Positions 1 through 5,619 of a stretch of 8,902 bases of DNA are shown in pieces. The position numbers were made by a program, and so were the translations under genes. The stretch is from JBCCZC01 sp039188505 (GTDB lineage: Bacteria; Pseudomonadota; Gammaproteobacteria; Xanthomonadales; SZUA-38). Position 1 is the first letter of the stretch; each line of letters starts with the position of its first letter. The stretch is taken from positions 1 through 8,902 of the forward strand of contig JBCCZC010000233.1 in the NCBI GenBank assembly GCA_039188505.1, given 5' to 3'. The notes under the pieces are model-generated. The model did no database searches, was not told the origin of the DNA, and saw only the letters and a list, made by a program, of their open reading frames with translations.

Positions 1-165
1 TCCCGATTCGCCATTGGTTTTCATTTGCCGAATGTGCCGCACAGCCGGAAGTGGAACTGCGAGAATCACGCAGGCATATTGCAGATGGCTTTGGCTACTG
101 GGCGGATCGCCTTCATCTCATCGCTGCATCCCGTTCCGGTCTCAGGTTGTCTCGTTGAGAATCGC

Positions 166-564
166 GTGAAGCGGACAACCTGGATCCAACCTTCGGTGAC
201 TAGCTTGAGATCGATGCTGCTTCTACTGCTGGGGGTATGCCTGGGTGCTTGTGCTTACGAAGTTCGCTCCTATCGCCAGCTCATACTCCACAACGAGGTG
301 CAGCTGATGGTGGCCTTGCACAGAGTAAACTTTGCTCTGGATTACTCCCGGAGGCATGGCATGCAGCAAACCAAGACGTACCTCGCCGACGACGTGGCGT
401 GCCTCGCCCTTCAGCTGGAAGATGCGCTCTCATCGAATCGAAGGCACTGGTTTGGCCGAACGCTGCTGGGTTCGATCGATGGGCATAGCCCGACAATCGG
501 CCGCGCGACGGCACTCGTTGGTCCCGAGTTCAGGTGCGGGACAGAGACAACGCTTCCAGGTTAA
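166..564 (+). CDS. Hypothetical small lipoprotein (unrecognised family)
   Basis: I do not recognise this protein. The frame is open from an ATG at 25, but the hydrophobic segment (five leucines, then GVCLGAC) lies too far in for that start. A GTG at 166, preceded by a weak GAGA at 157-160, gives 132 residues with a KR-containing n-region, a hydrophobic core and a lipobox LGAC ending at Cys29. A TTG at 205 or ATG at 214 are other possible starts. The mature part of about 100 residues appears mostly helical and charged (YEVRSYRQLILHNEVQL, then LADDVACLALQLEDAL), with no TM segment after the signal. If the lipobox is real, the protein would be anchored in the periplasm or outer membrane. Local GC (about 55% in sampled lines) is below that of downstream genes (over 70% in a sampled transporter line), which may indicate foreign origin or weak constraint. 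It could also be a chance frame. Confidence 0.4.
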   Translation: MKRTTWIQPSVTSLRSMLLLLLGVCLGACAYEVRSYRQLILHNEVQLMVALHRVNFALDYSRRHGMQQTKTYLADDVACLALQLEDALSSNRRHWFGRTLLGSIDGHSPTIGRATALVGPEFRCGTETTLPG

Positions 565-640
565 TGCCAGGAGGAGCGGCCCTCATGAGGCAGGTTTCCT
601 TGGCGTCGGGCGGCCCGTCGGGAGGCCGTTGATTCGATAG

Positions 641-1051
641 GTGTTGAAATTGAGCCCCAAAGATCTTGTCACTATCGCGAGCTACACCGATGCGATCGAG
701 GCCAATCTGGCAATGGGGCGGCTGCGAGCGGAGGGCGTCGAAGCGGTATTGGCTGATGACCAACACATCTGGGCCAACTGGGCGATGTCCCAGGCGCTCG
801 GTGGCGTGAAGCTTCGTGTTTTACGGCGAGATATCGTAGAAGCCCAGGCGATCATCGCCGCCCATGACACGGGTTCTTTCGCTTTGCCTTCGCCGCTTGA
901 GACCTGCCCGGCTTGCGGTTCGACGGAGGTCGGTCCGCCAGTCCTGTGGCGTCGCTTGTCGCTTCTGTCACTCTTCGTCTTCAGTGTCCCGTTGCCCTGG
1001 CGGAGTGGTATGCGATGCGGGCGCTGTGGTCATTCGTGGAAGGACGGCTGA
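641..1051 (+). CDS. DUF2007 domain protein with C-terminal zinc ribbon
   Basis: The product has 136 residues. Residues about 9-76 match the DUF2007 pattern: VTIASYTDAIEANLAMGRL, then a short 'EGVEAVLADDQ' strand, a WANWAMSQALGGVKLRV core and a helix ending IIAAHD. This small alpha/beta domain resembles PII-like or signal-transducing folds and has no settled function. Residues 89-129 add two CxxC knuckles (Cys89/Cys92 and Cys126/Cys129), consistent with one structural zinc site, separated by a hydrophobic stretch (LSLLSLFVFSVPLPW, 106-120). That stretch may dip into the membrane or simply be a long ribbon arm. An in-frame TAG at 638-640 forces the start to 641 or later, so GTG at 641 is chosen. 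The nearest GGGAGG (620-625) is 15 nt away, farther than ideal. It lies 76 bp after the preceding small gene, so co-transcription is possible but unproven. Confidence 0.78.
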   Translation: MLKLSPKDLVTIASYTDAIEANLAMGRLRAEGVEAVLADDQHIWANWAMSQALGGVKLRVLRRDIVEAQAIIAAHDTGSFALPSPLETCPACGSTEVGPPVLWRRLSLLSLFVFSVPLPWRSGMRCGRCGHSWKDG

Positions 1052-1061
1052 CTTTCCGCTG

Positions 1062-1077
1062 CAGCCGGTCCCGGCTG
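1062..1077 (+). other. Small GC hairpin after the DUF2007 gene
   Basis: CAGCCG (1062-1067), loop GTCC and CGGCTG (1072-1077) form a perfect 6-bp stem 11 nt after the DUF2007 stop. No T-run follows, so it is a weak candidate for an intrinsic terminator and may only slow 3' decay. The remainder of 1052-1149 shows no gene that I can support. Confidence 0.25.
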
Positions 1078-1149
1078 TCCACGGGCCCGCCTAGACGCGC
1101 GTGCGGTGCATCTTCGAGCGAGTCCACCCTGATTAAATCGCGAATCCCA

Positions 1150-1155
1150 TATAAT
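1150..1155 (+). promoter_or_regulatory. Candidate sigma-70 -10 box (TATAAT) for the HYR-domain gene
   Basis: A perfect TATAAT lies in a locally AT-rich island (about 1131-1160) within GC-rich DNA. The expected transcription start is near 1162. The -35 region (around 1127-1134) has no good TTGACA match, so activator help or a weak promoter is likely. A start near 1162 leaves only about 12 nt before the ATG at 1174 but 48 nt before the ATG at 1210, which favours the latter as translation start. Confidence 0.5.
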
Positions 1156-1209
1156 CGAAACATCGGCGGGTTTATGATCTCACGCCGTCCGTTCCGAAGT
1201 GGTTCAGCA

Positions 1210-3369
1210 ATGACACCCCAAATTCTCCGTGCCCTCGGCGCTCCCGCCGCTTGTCTCCTCGCCTCATCCGCATTTGCGGGCGCCCCGGTAATGAACACCA
1301 CCGACTGCGCAGCGATCTCCGAGGCGACGATCGGCGGCTCGGTCAACATCCCTCTATCGGCCTCGGGTAGCTTCTCGAGCTTCTCGGTGACCTACAACGG
1401 GGTCACGTTCTCCGGTCTTCCGCAGGCTAACTTGAACCTGCCCAACATCGTAGGCGACGCGGGCTCGGTACTGATCACCGCGTTGGGTTCCGGTTCGGAC
1501 GCGATCACCTGTGATCTGGATTACGCAGCGCCGGCCTGCGTGGCGGCCACGCAGAGCCCCGACTCGTCCGTGACGCCGGTGGACGTGGGAACCGTGTTGA
1601 CGCTCGAGGCGGAAACCGCGGGTGCGACGAACGTGACGATATCTGGCACGCCCATGACGCCCGACGCGGATCCGGACACCAGCAATGGAGTGACCTGGGA
1701 GGCAAGTCTTACGGCGGTTTCGGCGCAGACGGTGACCGCCAACCTGACCGGCCCCGATGGCGACACCGCCAACTGCCAGTGGACCGTGGCCATCAACGAC
1801 GAGCCGCCGACAGTTACCGCGCCGGATGACATCACCGTCGAGGCCACCGGGGTGCTTACGGCCGTCAGCCTGGGCACGGCAACCGTCGACGACGACAACG
1901 ACTTTCCCACGGCGACGCCAGACGAAACCGGGCCCTTCCCGGTGGGCATGACGACCGTCACCTGGTCCGCCACCGACAGCAGCGATCAGACGGGACAGGA
2001 CACGCAGATTGTCACCGTTACCGACACCACGCCGCCCACGATCGGGCTGATCGGCGACAGCCCGCTCGTGATCGCCTTCGGCAGCGTCTTCTCGGATCCA
2101 GGCGCGACGGCCGTGGACCTGGTCGACGGAAACGTGACCGGCGACATCACCACGACCGACAACGTCGACGTGAATCAGGTGGCGAACTATTTGGTGACCT
2201 ACGAAGTGGAAGACCGCCGCGGGAATCGGGCGTCGAGGACACGAACCGTTCAGGTCCGTGACCAGTCGGCTCCCGTCGTGACCGCCCCGGATGACATCAT
2301 CCTGGAGGCAACCGGGCCGACCACGGACGTCGACCTCGGCCTCGCAACGGTCGTGGACGACGTCGACGGCGAGCTCGATGCCGTTGCCGATATGACCGGG
2401 CCCTTCGCGCTCGGCACGACCACCGTGACGTGGAGCGCTACTGACAGCGCGGAGAACACCGGAAGCGACACCCAGGACGTCACCGTCGTGGACACAACGG
2501 CGCCGGCGATCACACTGCTGGGCAACGATCCACTGATCCTGACCGTCGGGACCCCGTTTGAAGATCCAGGGGCGACCGCGCTCGATCTTGTGGACCTCGA
2601 TCGCACGGAGGACATCGCAGTCTCCGGCGAGGTCGATTCCGACACGACGGGGATGTACACGTTGACCTACACCGTTGCGGACCTGAGTGGCAACGAGGCG
2701 GTCGCCACGCGAACCGTCCAGGTGACCTTCTCAGCGACCGTCGATCTCTCGGTCACCAAGGACGACGGACTCGCGGTGGCCGAGTCTGGAACCCTCGTTG
2801 ACTACATCATCGTCGTGCGCAATTCGAGCATCGAAGATGCGGTCGGTATCGGCGTCTCGGACATCATCCCCGCGGGCCTCTCCGGCGTGAGCTGGATCTG
2901 CGATGCCGAGGGCGCTGCGGGCTGCACCGCTGAAGGCACCGGGGACGTAATCGACACCGTCGACCTGCCGGGCGAAACCTCAGTCATCTACACCGTGACG
3001 GGGACGATCGAGGGTGCCGACGGGACGGTCATTGAGAACACCGTCTCGCTGACCATCCCCGACGACGTTCTTGATGCGAATGCCGACGACGACAGCGCCA
3101 CGGACCGCACGCGTGTCGGCGAGCGAGTGTTCATCGACGGCTTCGAGAACCCCGGTGACGACCTGGACGCGGTACTCGCCAAGCTCCTGCAGGCCCCGTG
3201 GGCCCCCGTTCGACTAGCGTCCGGGGACGACGAACTCCGGCTCCACGTCCGTCATGGGTACCGGCTGGAGAGTCGGATCAGCCGTCGCGATTCGTCGGGC
3301 CGGTGGCAGCCGGGAGCCTGGCAGCCCCTGGGCGAGAACGTGATGCCGCCGCGGGCCGAGATCCGCTAG
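1210..3369 (+). CDS. Secreted HYR/DUF5011/DUF11 multidomain protein with DGFE motif
   Basis: The 719-residue product is probably exported and surface-associated or secreted. Residues 1-23 form a signal peptide ending AFA before Gly24. ATG 1210 is preferred (GAAGTGG at 1196-1202, 7-nt spacer); ATG 1174 would add 12 residues. Residues 24-196 match no family I recognise. HYR-type domains follow at about 197-274 and 354-428, both with APDDI...EATG and TTVTWSATDS. Each is followed by a DUF5011 Ig-like domain (about 275-351 and 429-505) with the typical DPGATA.DLVD motif and a TRTVQV end. A DUF11 domain (about 511-640) begins VDLSVTKDDG. ERVFIDGFE carries DGFE at 643-646, and a 73-residue basic tail rich in R and W follows. 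Acidic DD-rich loops could bind calcium. Such proteins usually act in adhesion or as extracellular scaffolds; no enzymatic domain is visible. The frame is open upstream to 913, but that part overlaps the DUF2007 gene. Confidence 0.85.
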   Translation: MTPQILRALGAPAACLLASSAFAGAPVMNTTDCAAISEATIGGSVNIPLSASGSFSSFSVTYNGVTFSGLPQANLNLPNIVGDAGSVLITALGSGSDAITCDLDYAAPACVAATQSPDSSVTPVDVGTVLTLEAETAGATNVTISGTPMTPDADPDTSNGVTWEASLTAVSAQTVTANLTGPDGDTANCQWTVAINDEPPTVTAPDDITVEATGVLTAVSLGTATVDDDNDFPTATPDETGPFPVGMTTVTWSATDSSDQTGQDTQIVTVTDTTPPTIGLIGDSPLVIAFGSVFSDPGATAVDLVDGNVTGDITTTDNVDVNQVANYLVTYEVEDRRGNRASRTRTVQVRDQSAPVVTAPDDIILEATGPTTDVDLGLATVVDDVDGELDAVADMTGPFALGTTTVTWSATDSAENTGSDTQDVTVVDTTAPAITLLGNDPLILTVGTPFEDPGATALDLVDLDRTEDIAVSGEVDSDTTGMYTLTYTVADLSGNEAVATRTVQVTFSATVDLSVTKDDGLAVAESGTLVDYIIVVRNSSIEDAVGIGVSDIIPAGLSGVSWICDAEGAAGCTAEGTGDVIDTVDLPGETSVIYTVTGTIEGADGTVIENTVSLTIPDDVLDANADDDSATDRTRVGERVFIDGFENPGDDLDAVLAKLLQAPWAPVRLASGDDELRLHVRHGYRLESRISRRDSSGRWQPGAWQPLGENVMPPRAEIR
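1798..2724 (+). repeat. Tandem HYR + DUF5011 two-domain repeat unit
   Basis: Two successive copies of a roughly 150-residue unit lie inside the secreted protein: 1798-2262 and 2269-2724. Paired landmarks are APDDITVEATG / APDDIILEATG, TTVTWSATDSSDQTG / TTVTWSATDSAENTG, and FSDPGATAVDLVDGNVTGDI / FEDPGATALDLVDLDRTEDI. The copies are clearly homologous but diverged, so this is an old domain duplication rather than a recent DNA repeat. Confidence 0.8.
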
Positions 3370-3381
3370 CGGGGTAGTCCA

Positions 3382-3405
3382 GCGCGGTTCGGCGACGAAC
3401 CGTGC
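3382..3405 (+). terminator. GNRA-loop hairpin between convergent genes
   Basis: GCGCGGTTCG (3382-3391) and CGAACCGTGC (3396-3405) pair over 10 positions, one of them a G-U wobble, around a GCGA tetraloop. It starts 12 nt after the HYR-gene stop and is followed on the plus strand by GGCTTCTT, a weak pyrimidine/T tract. On the minus strand no T-run follows. It is therefore best read as a terminator or 3'-end stabiliser of the plus-strand gene. Confidence 0.5.
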
Positions 3406-3441
3406 GGCTTCTTCACGCAAAAGCCGATGTGGTCAGCCCGC

Positions 3442-4365
3442 TCAGGGACCCCCGGCCTCGGCGGTCCTGCGCTGGTCTAGCCGTTCCTGGGTCTTCTCCG
3501 CATAGGTGCGGCAGCCGCGGTCGTCCACGAAGGGATTGAAGGCCGACGCGTCCGTGCGTGCGGACAGCTTCTCCTTCATCTCGAAATAGAACGGGTGCGG
3601 AGACAGGAGCACGTCGCAGCTCAGGCCAGCCACCCGGTCGATGCTCTCCTGGACCGCGCCGAACGCGACGGCCGGATTGCGCGACCGGCTGTAGCGAAAG
3701 TCGGGCGCCGATACCGGATTGATGCTGTCGGCGTAGACCACGTCATAGCATCGGGTCGCATCGCAGCTTTCCCAGGCCCACGTTGTCCCGCCGGCCGTGT
3801 GCCCGGGCGTGAGATGGGCCGTGATGCGAAGCTCGCCGACCTCGAGTACGGCGCCGTTGTCGACGATCTGGTCCACCGTGACCGGCGGAAAGCTCCCGGC
3901 GGTGGGGCCGAAACCGGCCTGGGGGTCGCCCTCGGCCCAGGTGCCCGAGGCGAGGGCGAGAGCGCTGGCCCGGCTCGCGGCAACCCGTGCTCCGGAGGCC
4001 CGGACCAGTGCGGCCAGCCCGCCGACGTGATCGAAGTGGGCGTGAGAACTCAGGATGAGCGCGACGTCGCCGAGCCGAAAGCCGAGGCGTTCGATGCTGG
4101 CTTCGATCACGGGCGCCGACTGGGGCAGGCCGCCGTCGATCAGGACATGTCCCGTATCTGATGTGATCAGGATCGATGCAAGTCCGGCGGTGCCGACATA
4201 CCAGGTGTTGGCGACGATCTGGTAGGGCTCGAGCGGCTGGTTCCAGGCCTCGCAGTACGTACATACCTTTGGCTCGTCGGGGATGAGCGGGATGCGCTGC
4301 TCGACCGACGTACAGGCCGAAAGCAGGGCCGCCGCGGCCCCGGCGAGGAACGCTGTTCGTCGCAT
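3442..4365 (-). CDS. Subclass B3 metallo-beta-lactamase, lipoprotein type
   Basis: This 307-residue protein has the B3 metallo-beta-lactamase layout and probably hydrolyses beta-lactams in the periplasm. It has an intact H-x-H-x-D-H motif (His108, His110, Asp112, His113), His189 in TPGHTAGG and His257 in SPHPF. These would supply both zinc sites: His108/His110/His189 and Asp112/His113/His257. ILITSDTGHVLIDGGLPQSAP and YADSINPVSAPDFRY are further B3 landmarks. Residues 1-18 are a signal with lipobox LSAC (Cys18), so membrane anchoring is expected. The mature part holds six more cysteines: C35/C38, C201/C206, C250/C285; the last pair matches the disulfide conserved in B3 enzymes. The start is supported by GGAGGGG (4372-4378 on the complement), 6 nt upstream. 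It is transcribed convergently with the HYR gene and divergently from the DUF2200 operon. No regulator or mobile element adjoins, suggesting a resident chromosomal gene. Non-lactamase substrates cannot be excluded. Confidence 0.93.
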   Translation of the reverse strand: MRRTAFLAGAAAALLSACTSVEQRIPLIPDEPKVCTYCEAWNQPLEPYQIVANTWYVGTAGLASILITSDTGHVLIDGGLPQSAPVIEASIERLGFRLGDVALILSSHAHFDHVGGLAALVRASGARVAASRASALALASGTWAEGDPQAGFGPTAGSFPPVTVDQIVDNGAVLEVGELRITAHLTPGHTAGGTTWAWESCDATRCYDVVYADSINPVSAPDFRYSRSRNPAVAFGAVQESIDRVAGLSCDVLLSPHPFYFEMKEKLSARTDASAFNPFVDDRGCRTYAEKTQERLDQRRTAEAGGP

Positions 4366-4391
4366 GGTAATCCCCTCCGCTGATGGCCCGA

Positions 4392-4421
4392 AGTCTAGGA
4401 AGTCGCCCGAGCCGTGTGCAA
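4392..4421 (-). promoter_or_regulatory. Candidate promoter for the metallo-beta-lactamase gene
   Basis: Read on the minus strand, TTGCAC (complement of 4416-4421) is followed after 18 nt by TAGACT (complement of 4392-4397), 4 of 6 matches to TATAAT. It sits 26 nt upstream of the start codon, with the GGAGGGG ribosome site between. The -35 is weak. Confidence 0.35.
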
Positions 4422-4447
4422 TGGCGCCGCCGTGATTGACAGCGGAT

Positions 4448-4461
4448 GGTCAGAAATGACC
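4448..4461. promoter_or_regulatory. Short perfect palindrome, possible operator
   Basis: GGTCA, GAAA, TGACC form a perfect 5+5 inverted repeat. It lies 6 nt downstream of a perfect plus-strand TTGACA (4436-4441) and about 26 bp upstream of the minus-strand -35 candidate, where a repressor or activator of either divergent unit could sit. As RNA it would be a 5-bp stem with a GNRA tetraloop. No convincing -10 follows the TTGACA at 16-18 nt, so its promoter role is doubtful. Confidence 0.3.
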
Positions 4462-4610
4462 CTCGGTCGCGAAGTCCTTGCATCGAACCGTCGCGCCGGC
4501 CCTCAGCAGGCCGCGTGCGCGGTCTGGGGCTGCCTGCTGACCACCGTGCGACTGGATCCGATTTGACCATTGACTGCCTGCTGGCCCACCTGCTGTGGCC
4601 GCAACCGGCG

Positions 4611-4619
4611 TGCTAGCCT
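4611..4619 (+). promoter_or_regulatory. Possible extended -10 element for the DUF2200 operon
   Basis: TGCTAGCCT reads as TGn followed by TAGCCT, an extended -10-like element. It would start transcription near 4626, leaving a leader of about 54 nt. The expected -35 position (4591-4596, TGCTGT) is poor, so this is a tentative call. Confidence 0.25.
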
Positions 4620-4679
4620 GTGCCCACCGCTCCGGTAAGGAGCTGATCGATTCTCGATCGTCGCGACGGAGAAGCGTCC

Positions 4680-5048
4680 ATGAAACAACCACCGGCCGGT
4701 ACCGCTGAGCGCATTGCGGGAATGACCTTTGCGTCCATCTATCCGCTCTATCTCTCGAAGGTCGAGAAGAAGGGTAGAACCCGGGAGGAATTGCACGAGG
4801 TCATCCTGTGGCTGACGGGCTACGGGGAAGACGAGCTGCAGTCGCTGATCGACGCGGAAGCGAACTTCGGCGAGTTCTTCGCGGGATGCGAGCTGAATCC
4901 GAACGCGCACCTGATCAAAGGGGTGGTGTGTGGGTACCGGGTCGAGGAGCTGGAGGACCCCTTCATCCAGAAAGCGCGGTACCTCGACAAGCTGATCGAT
5001 GAGCTGGCACGCGGAAAGAAGATGGCGAGCATTCTTCGTGTCGGCTGA
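4680..5048 (+). CDS. DUF2200 family protein
   Basis: The 122-residue product matches the DUF2200 family across nearly its full length. Landmarks are MTFASIYPLYLSKVEKKGR (15-33), VILWLTGY (41-48), an acidic helix ending in NFGEFF (62-67), NPNAHLIKGVVCGYRVEELEDP (73-94) and KARYLDKLIDELARGKKM (98-115). The family is small, widespread in bacteria and has no assigned biochemical function. No signal peptide or TM segment is visible, so it should be cytoplasmic. The start ATG is supported by GGAGAAG at 4668-4674 with a 5-nt spacer. The first 14 residues are a non-conserved extension before the family's usual Met (Met15 here). It is followed 36 bp later by a P-loop ATPase gene on the same strand, with which it probably forms an operon. 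Confidence 0.9.
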   Translation: MKQPPAGTAERIAGMTFASIYPLYLSKVEKKGRTREELHEVILWLTGYGEDELQSLIDAEANFGEFFAGCELNPNAHLIKGVVCGYRVEELEDPFIQKARYLDKLIDELARGKKMASILRVG

Positions 5049-5084
5049 GCAGGAATGGCGGGCTGACGACGGCGGAGACCGGCC

Positions 5085-5573
5085 TTGAGCAGCGTCGGTA
5101 CGCTCTACTTCCTCATCGGGAAGATGGGAGCGGGAAAGAGTACCTACTCGAAGCAGCTCGCCGAGGTGCACGGCGCCGTCCTGATCTCCGAGGACGACTG
5201 GCTGGCCGCGTTGTATCCGGACGAGATCGACGGTCTCGAAGACTTCATCGTCAGACACAAGCGCCTGCTCGGCATCCTCGGCCCGCACGTCGCGGCCATC
5301 CTGAGCTCGGGTTCCTCCGTCGTTATGGATTTTCCCGCCAACACGAAGGCAACGCGCGAATGGTTTCTCGCGACGGCCCGCGCCGCTGGTGCACCGCACC
5401 AGGCGAGCTATCTGCGAGTTGCGGACGAGACCTGCCTCGAACGGATCGCCCGGCGCCGGATCGAGCAACCGGAGCGAGCGAGGTACGACACGCCGGAGCT
5501 GTTCGAGCAGGTCACCCGGTACTTCGAGGAGCCGGGCGACGGCGAAGGCCTCGAGGTCATCGTCATCGACTGA
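5085..5573 (+). CDS. Small P-loop ATPase/kinase of the AAA_33 (zeta-toxin-like) type
   Basis: The 162-residue product is a compact P-loop protein. The Walker A motif GKMGAGKST occupies residues 12-20 and follows a hydrophobic strand (LYFLI). SEDDW (35-39) is the acidic second motif that often positions metal or acceptor in small kinases. VVMDFPANT (79-87) is a strand and loop typical of AAA_33 ATP-binding proteins, and ERIARRR (119-125) is an arginine-rich lid-like helix. The fold resembles nucleotide or small-molecule kinases (zeta toxin and chloramphenicol phosphotransferase relatives), but nothing visible fixes the substrate. It is probably cytoplasmic. The start is TTG at 5085, supported by GGAG (5074-5077) with a 7-nt spacer; the next in-frame Met is inside the Walker A motif, so TTG is needed. 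It is probably co-transcribed with the DUF2200 gene 36 bp upstream. I see no antitoxin partner that would argue for a toxin role. Confidence 0.85.
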   Translation: MSSVGTLYFLIGKMGAGKSTYSKQLAEVHGAVLISEDDWLAALYPDEIDGLEDFIVRHKRLLGILGPHVAAILSSGSSVVMDFPANTKATREWFLATARAAGAPHQASYLRVADETCLERIARRRIEQPERARYDTPELFEQVTRYFEEPGDGEGLEVIVID

Positions 5574-5584
5574 CTGACGAAGCA

Positions 5585-5596
5585 GGGACCGGTCCC
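5585..5596. repeat. 12-bp perfect palindrome GGGACCGGTCCC
   Basis: A perfect 12-bp palindrome lies 11 bp after the P-loop ATPase stop and just upstream of the direct repeat preceding the transporter. It has no natural loop and no following T-run, so a terminator role is unlikely. It could be a protein-binding site or chance in GC-rich DNA. Confidence 0.3.
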
Positions 5597-5600
5597 CGTC

Positions 5601-5619
5601 TGAGATTCATTTGAGGTTC
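5601..5619 (+). promoter_or_regulatory. Direct repeat resembling an OmpR-family response-regulator site
   Basis: TGAGATTC (5601-5608) and TGAGGTTC (5612-5619) are direct repeats with starts 11 bp apart, one helical turn. This is the usual arrangement for OmpR/PhoB-family response regulators. The half sites resemble PmrA/QseB-type boxes (TTAAGGTT-like). They end 6 nt before TAGGCT (5626-5631), a weak -10 candidate lacking a proper -35, as expected for an activated promoter. Transcription from it would begin near 5637, 25 nt before the GTG start of the transporter operon. The regulator itself is not in the window. Confidence 0.45.

Larger units (their letters stand above)
4366..4679. other. Divergent intergenic region (314 bp)
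   Basis: No gene that I can support lies here; short open frames on either strand lack a ribosome site or family resemblance. It holds the lactamase leader and promoter candidate, a TTGACA (4436-4441), a short palindrome (4448-4461), an inverted repeat TCAGCAGGC / GCCTGCTGA (4503-4511 and 4532-4540), a duplicated decamer CTGCCTGCTG (4530-4539 and 4574-4583), and an extended -10-like TGCTAGCCT (4611-4619) before the DUF2200 gene. Confidence 0.6.

Noticed and set aside
1..640. Integron cassette or attC site around the small orphan gene
   Set aside because: I looked for paired GTTRRRY/RYYYAAC core sites and found no convincing imperfect palindrome bordering the gene.
913..1209. Upstream extension of the HYR-protein reading frame
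   Set aside because: It overlaps the DUF2007 gene in another frame, has no signal peptide at its start, and the TATAAT at 1150 lies inside it. The start at 1210 gives a normal signal peptide and ribosome site.
3595..4161. Plus-strand open frame opposite the lactamase
   Set aside because: The minus-strand frame contains every B3 motif; this one shows none and is composition-driven.
4503..5468. 321-codon minus-strand open frame across the DUF2200 and P-loop genes
   Set aside because: It lies antisense to two genes with clear family matches and ribosome sites; no domain is recognisable in it.
5085..5573. P-loop gene plus DUF2200 as a zeta-type toxin-antitoxin pair
   Set aside because: DUF2200 is not an antitoxin family I know, the P-loop protein is shorter than zeta toxins, and the DFPANT motif fits AAA_33 ATP-binding proteins better.
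5585..5596. GGGACCGGTCCC as an intrinsic terminator
   Set aside because: The palindrome leaves no loop beyond a 4-bp stem and is not followed by a T-run.
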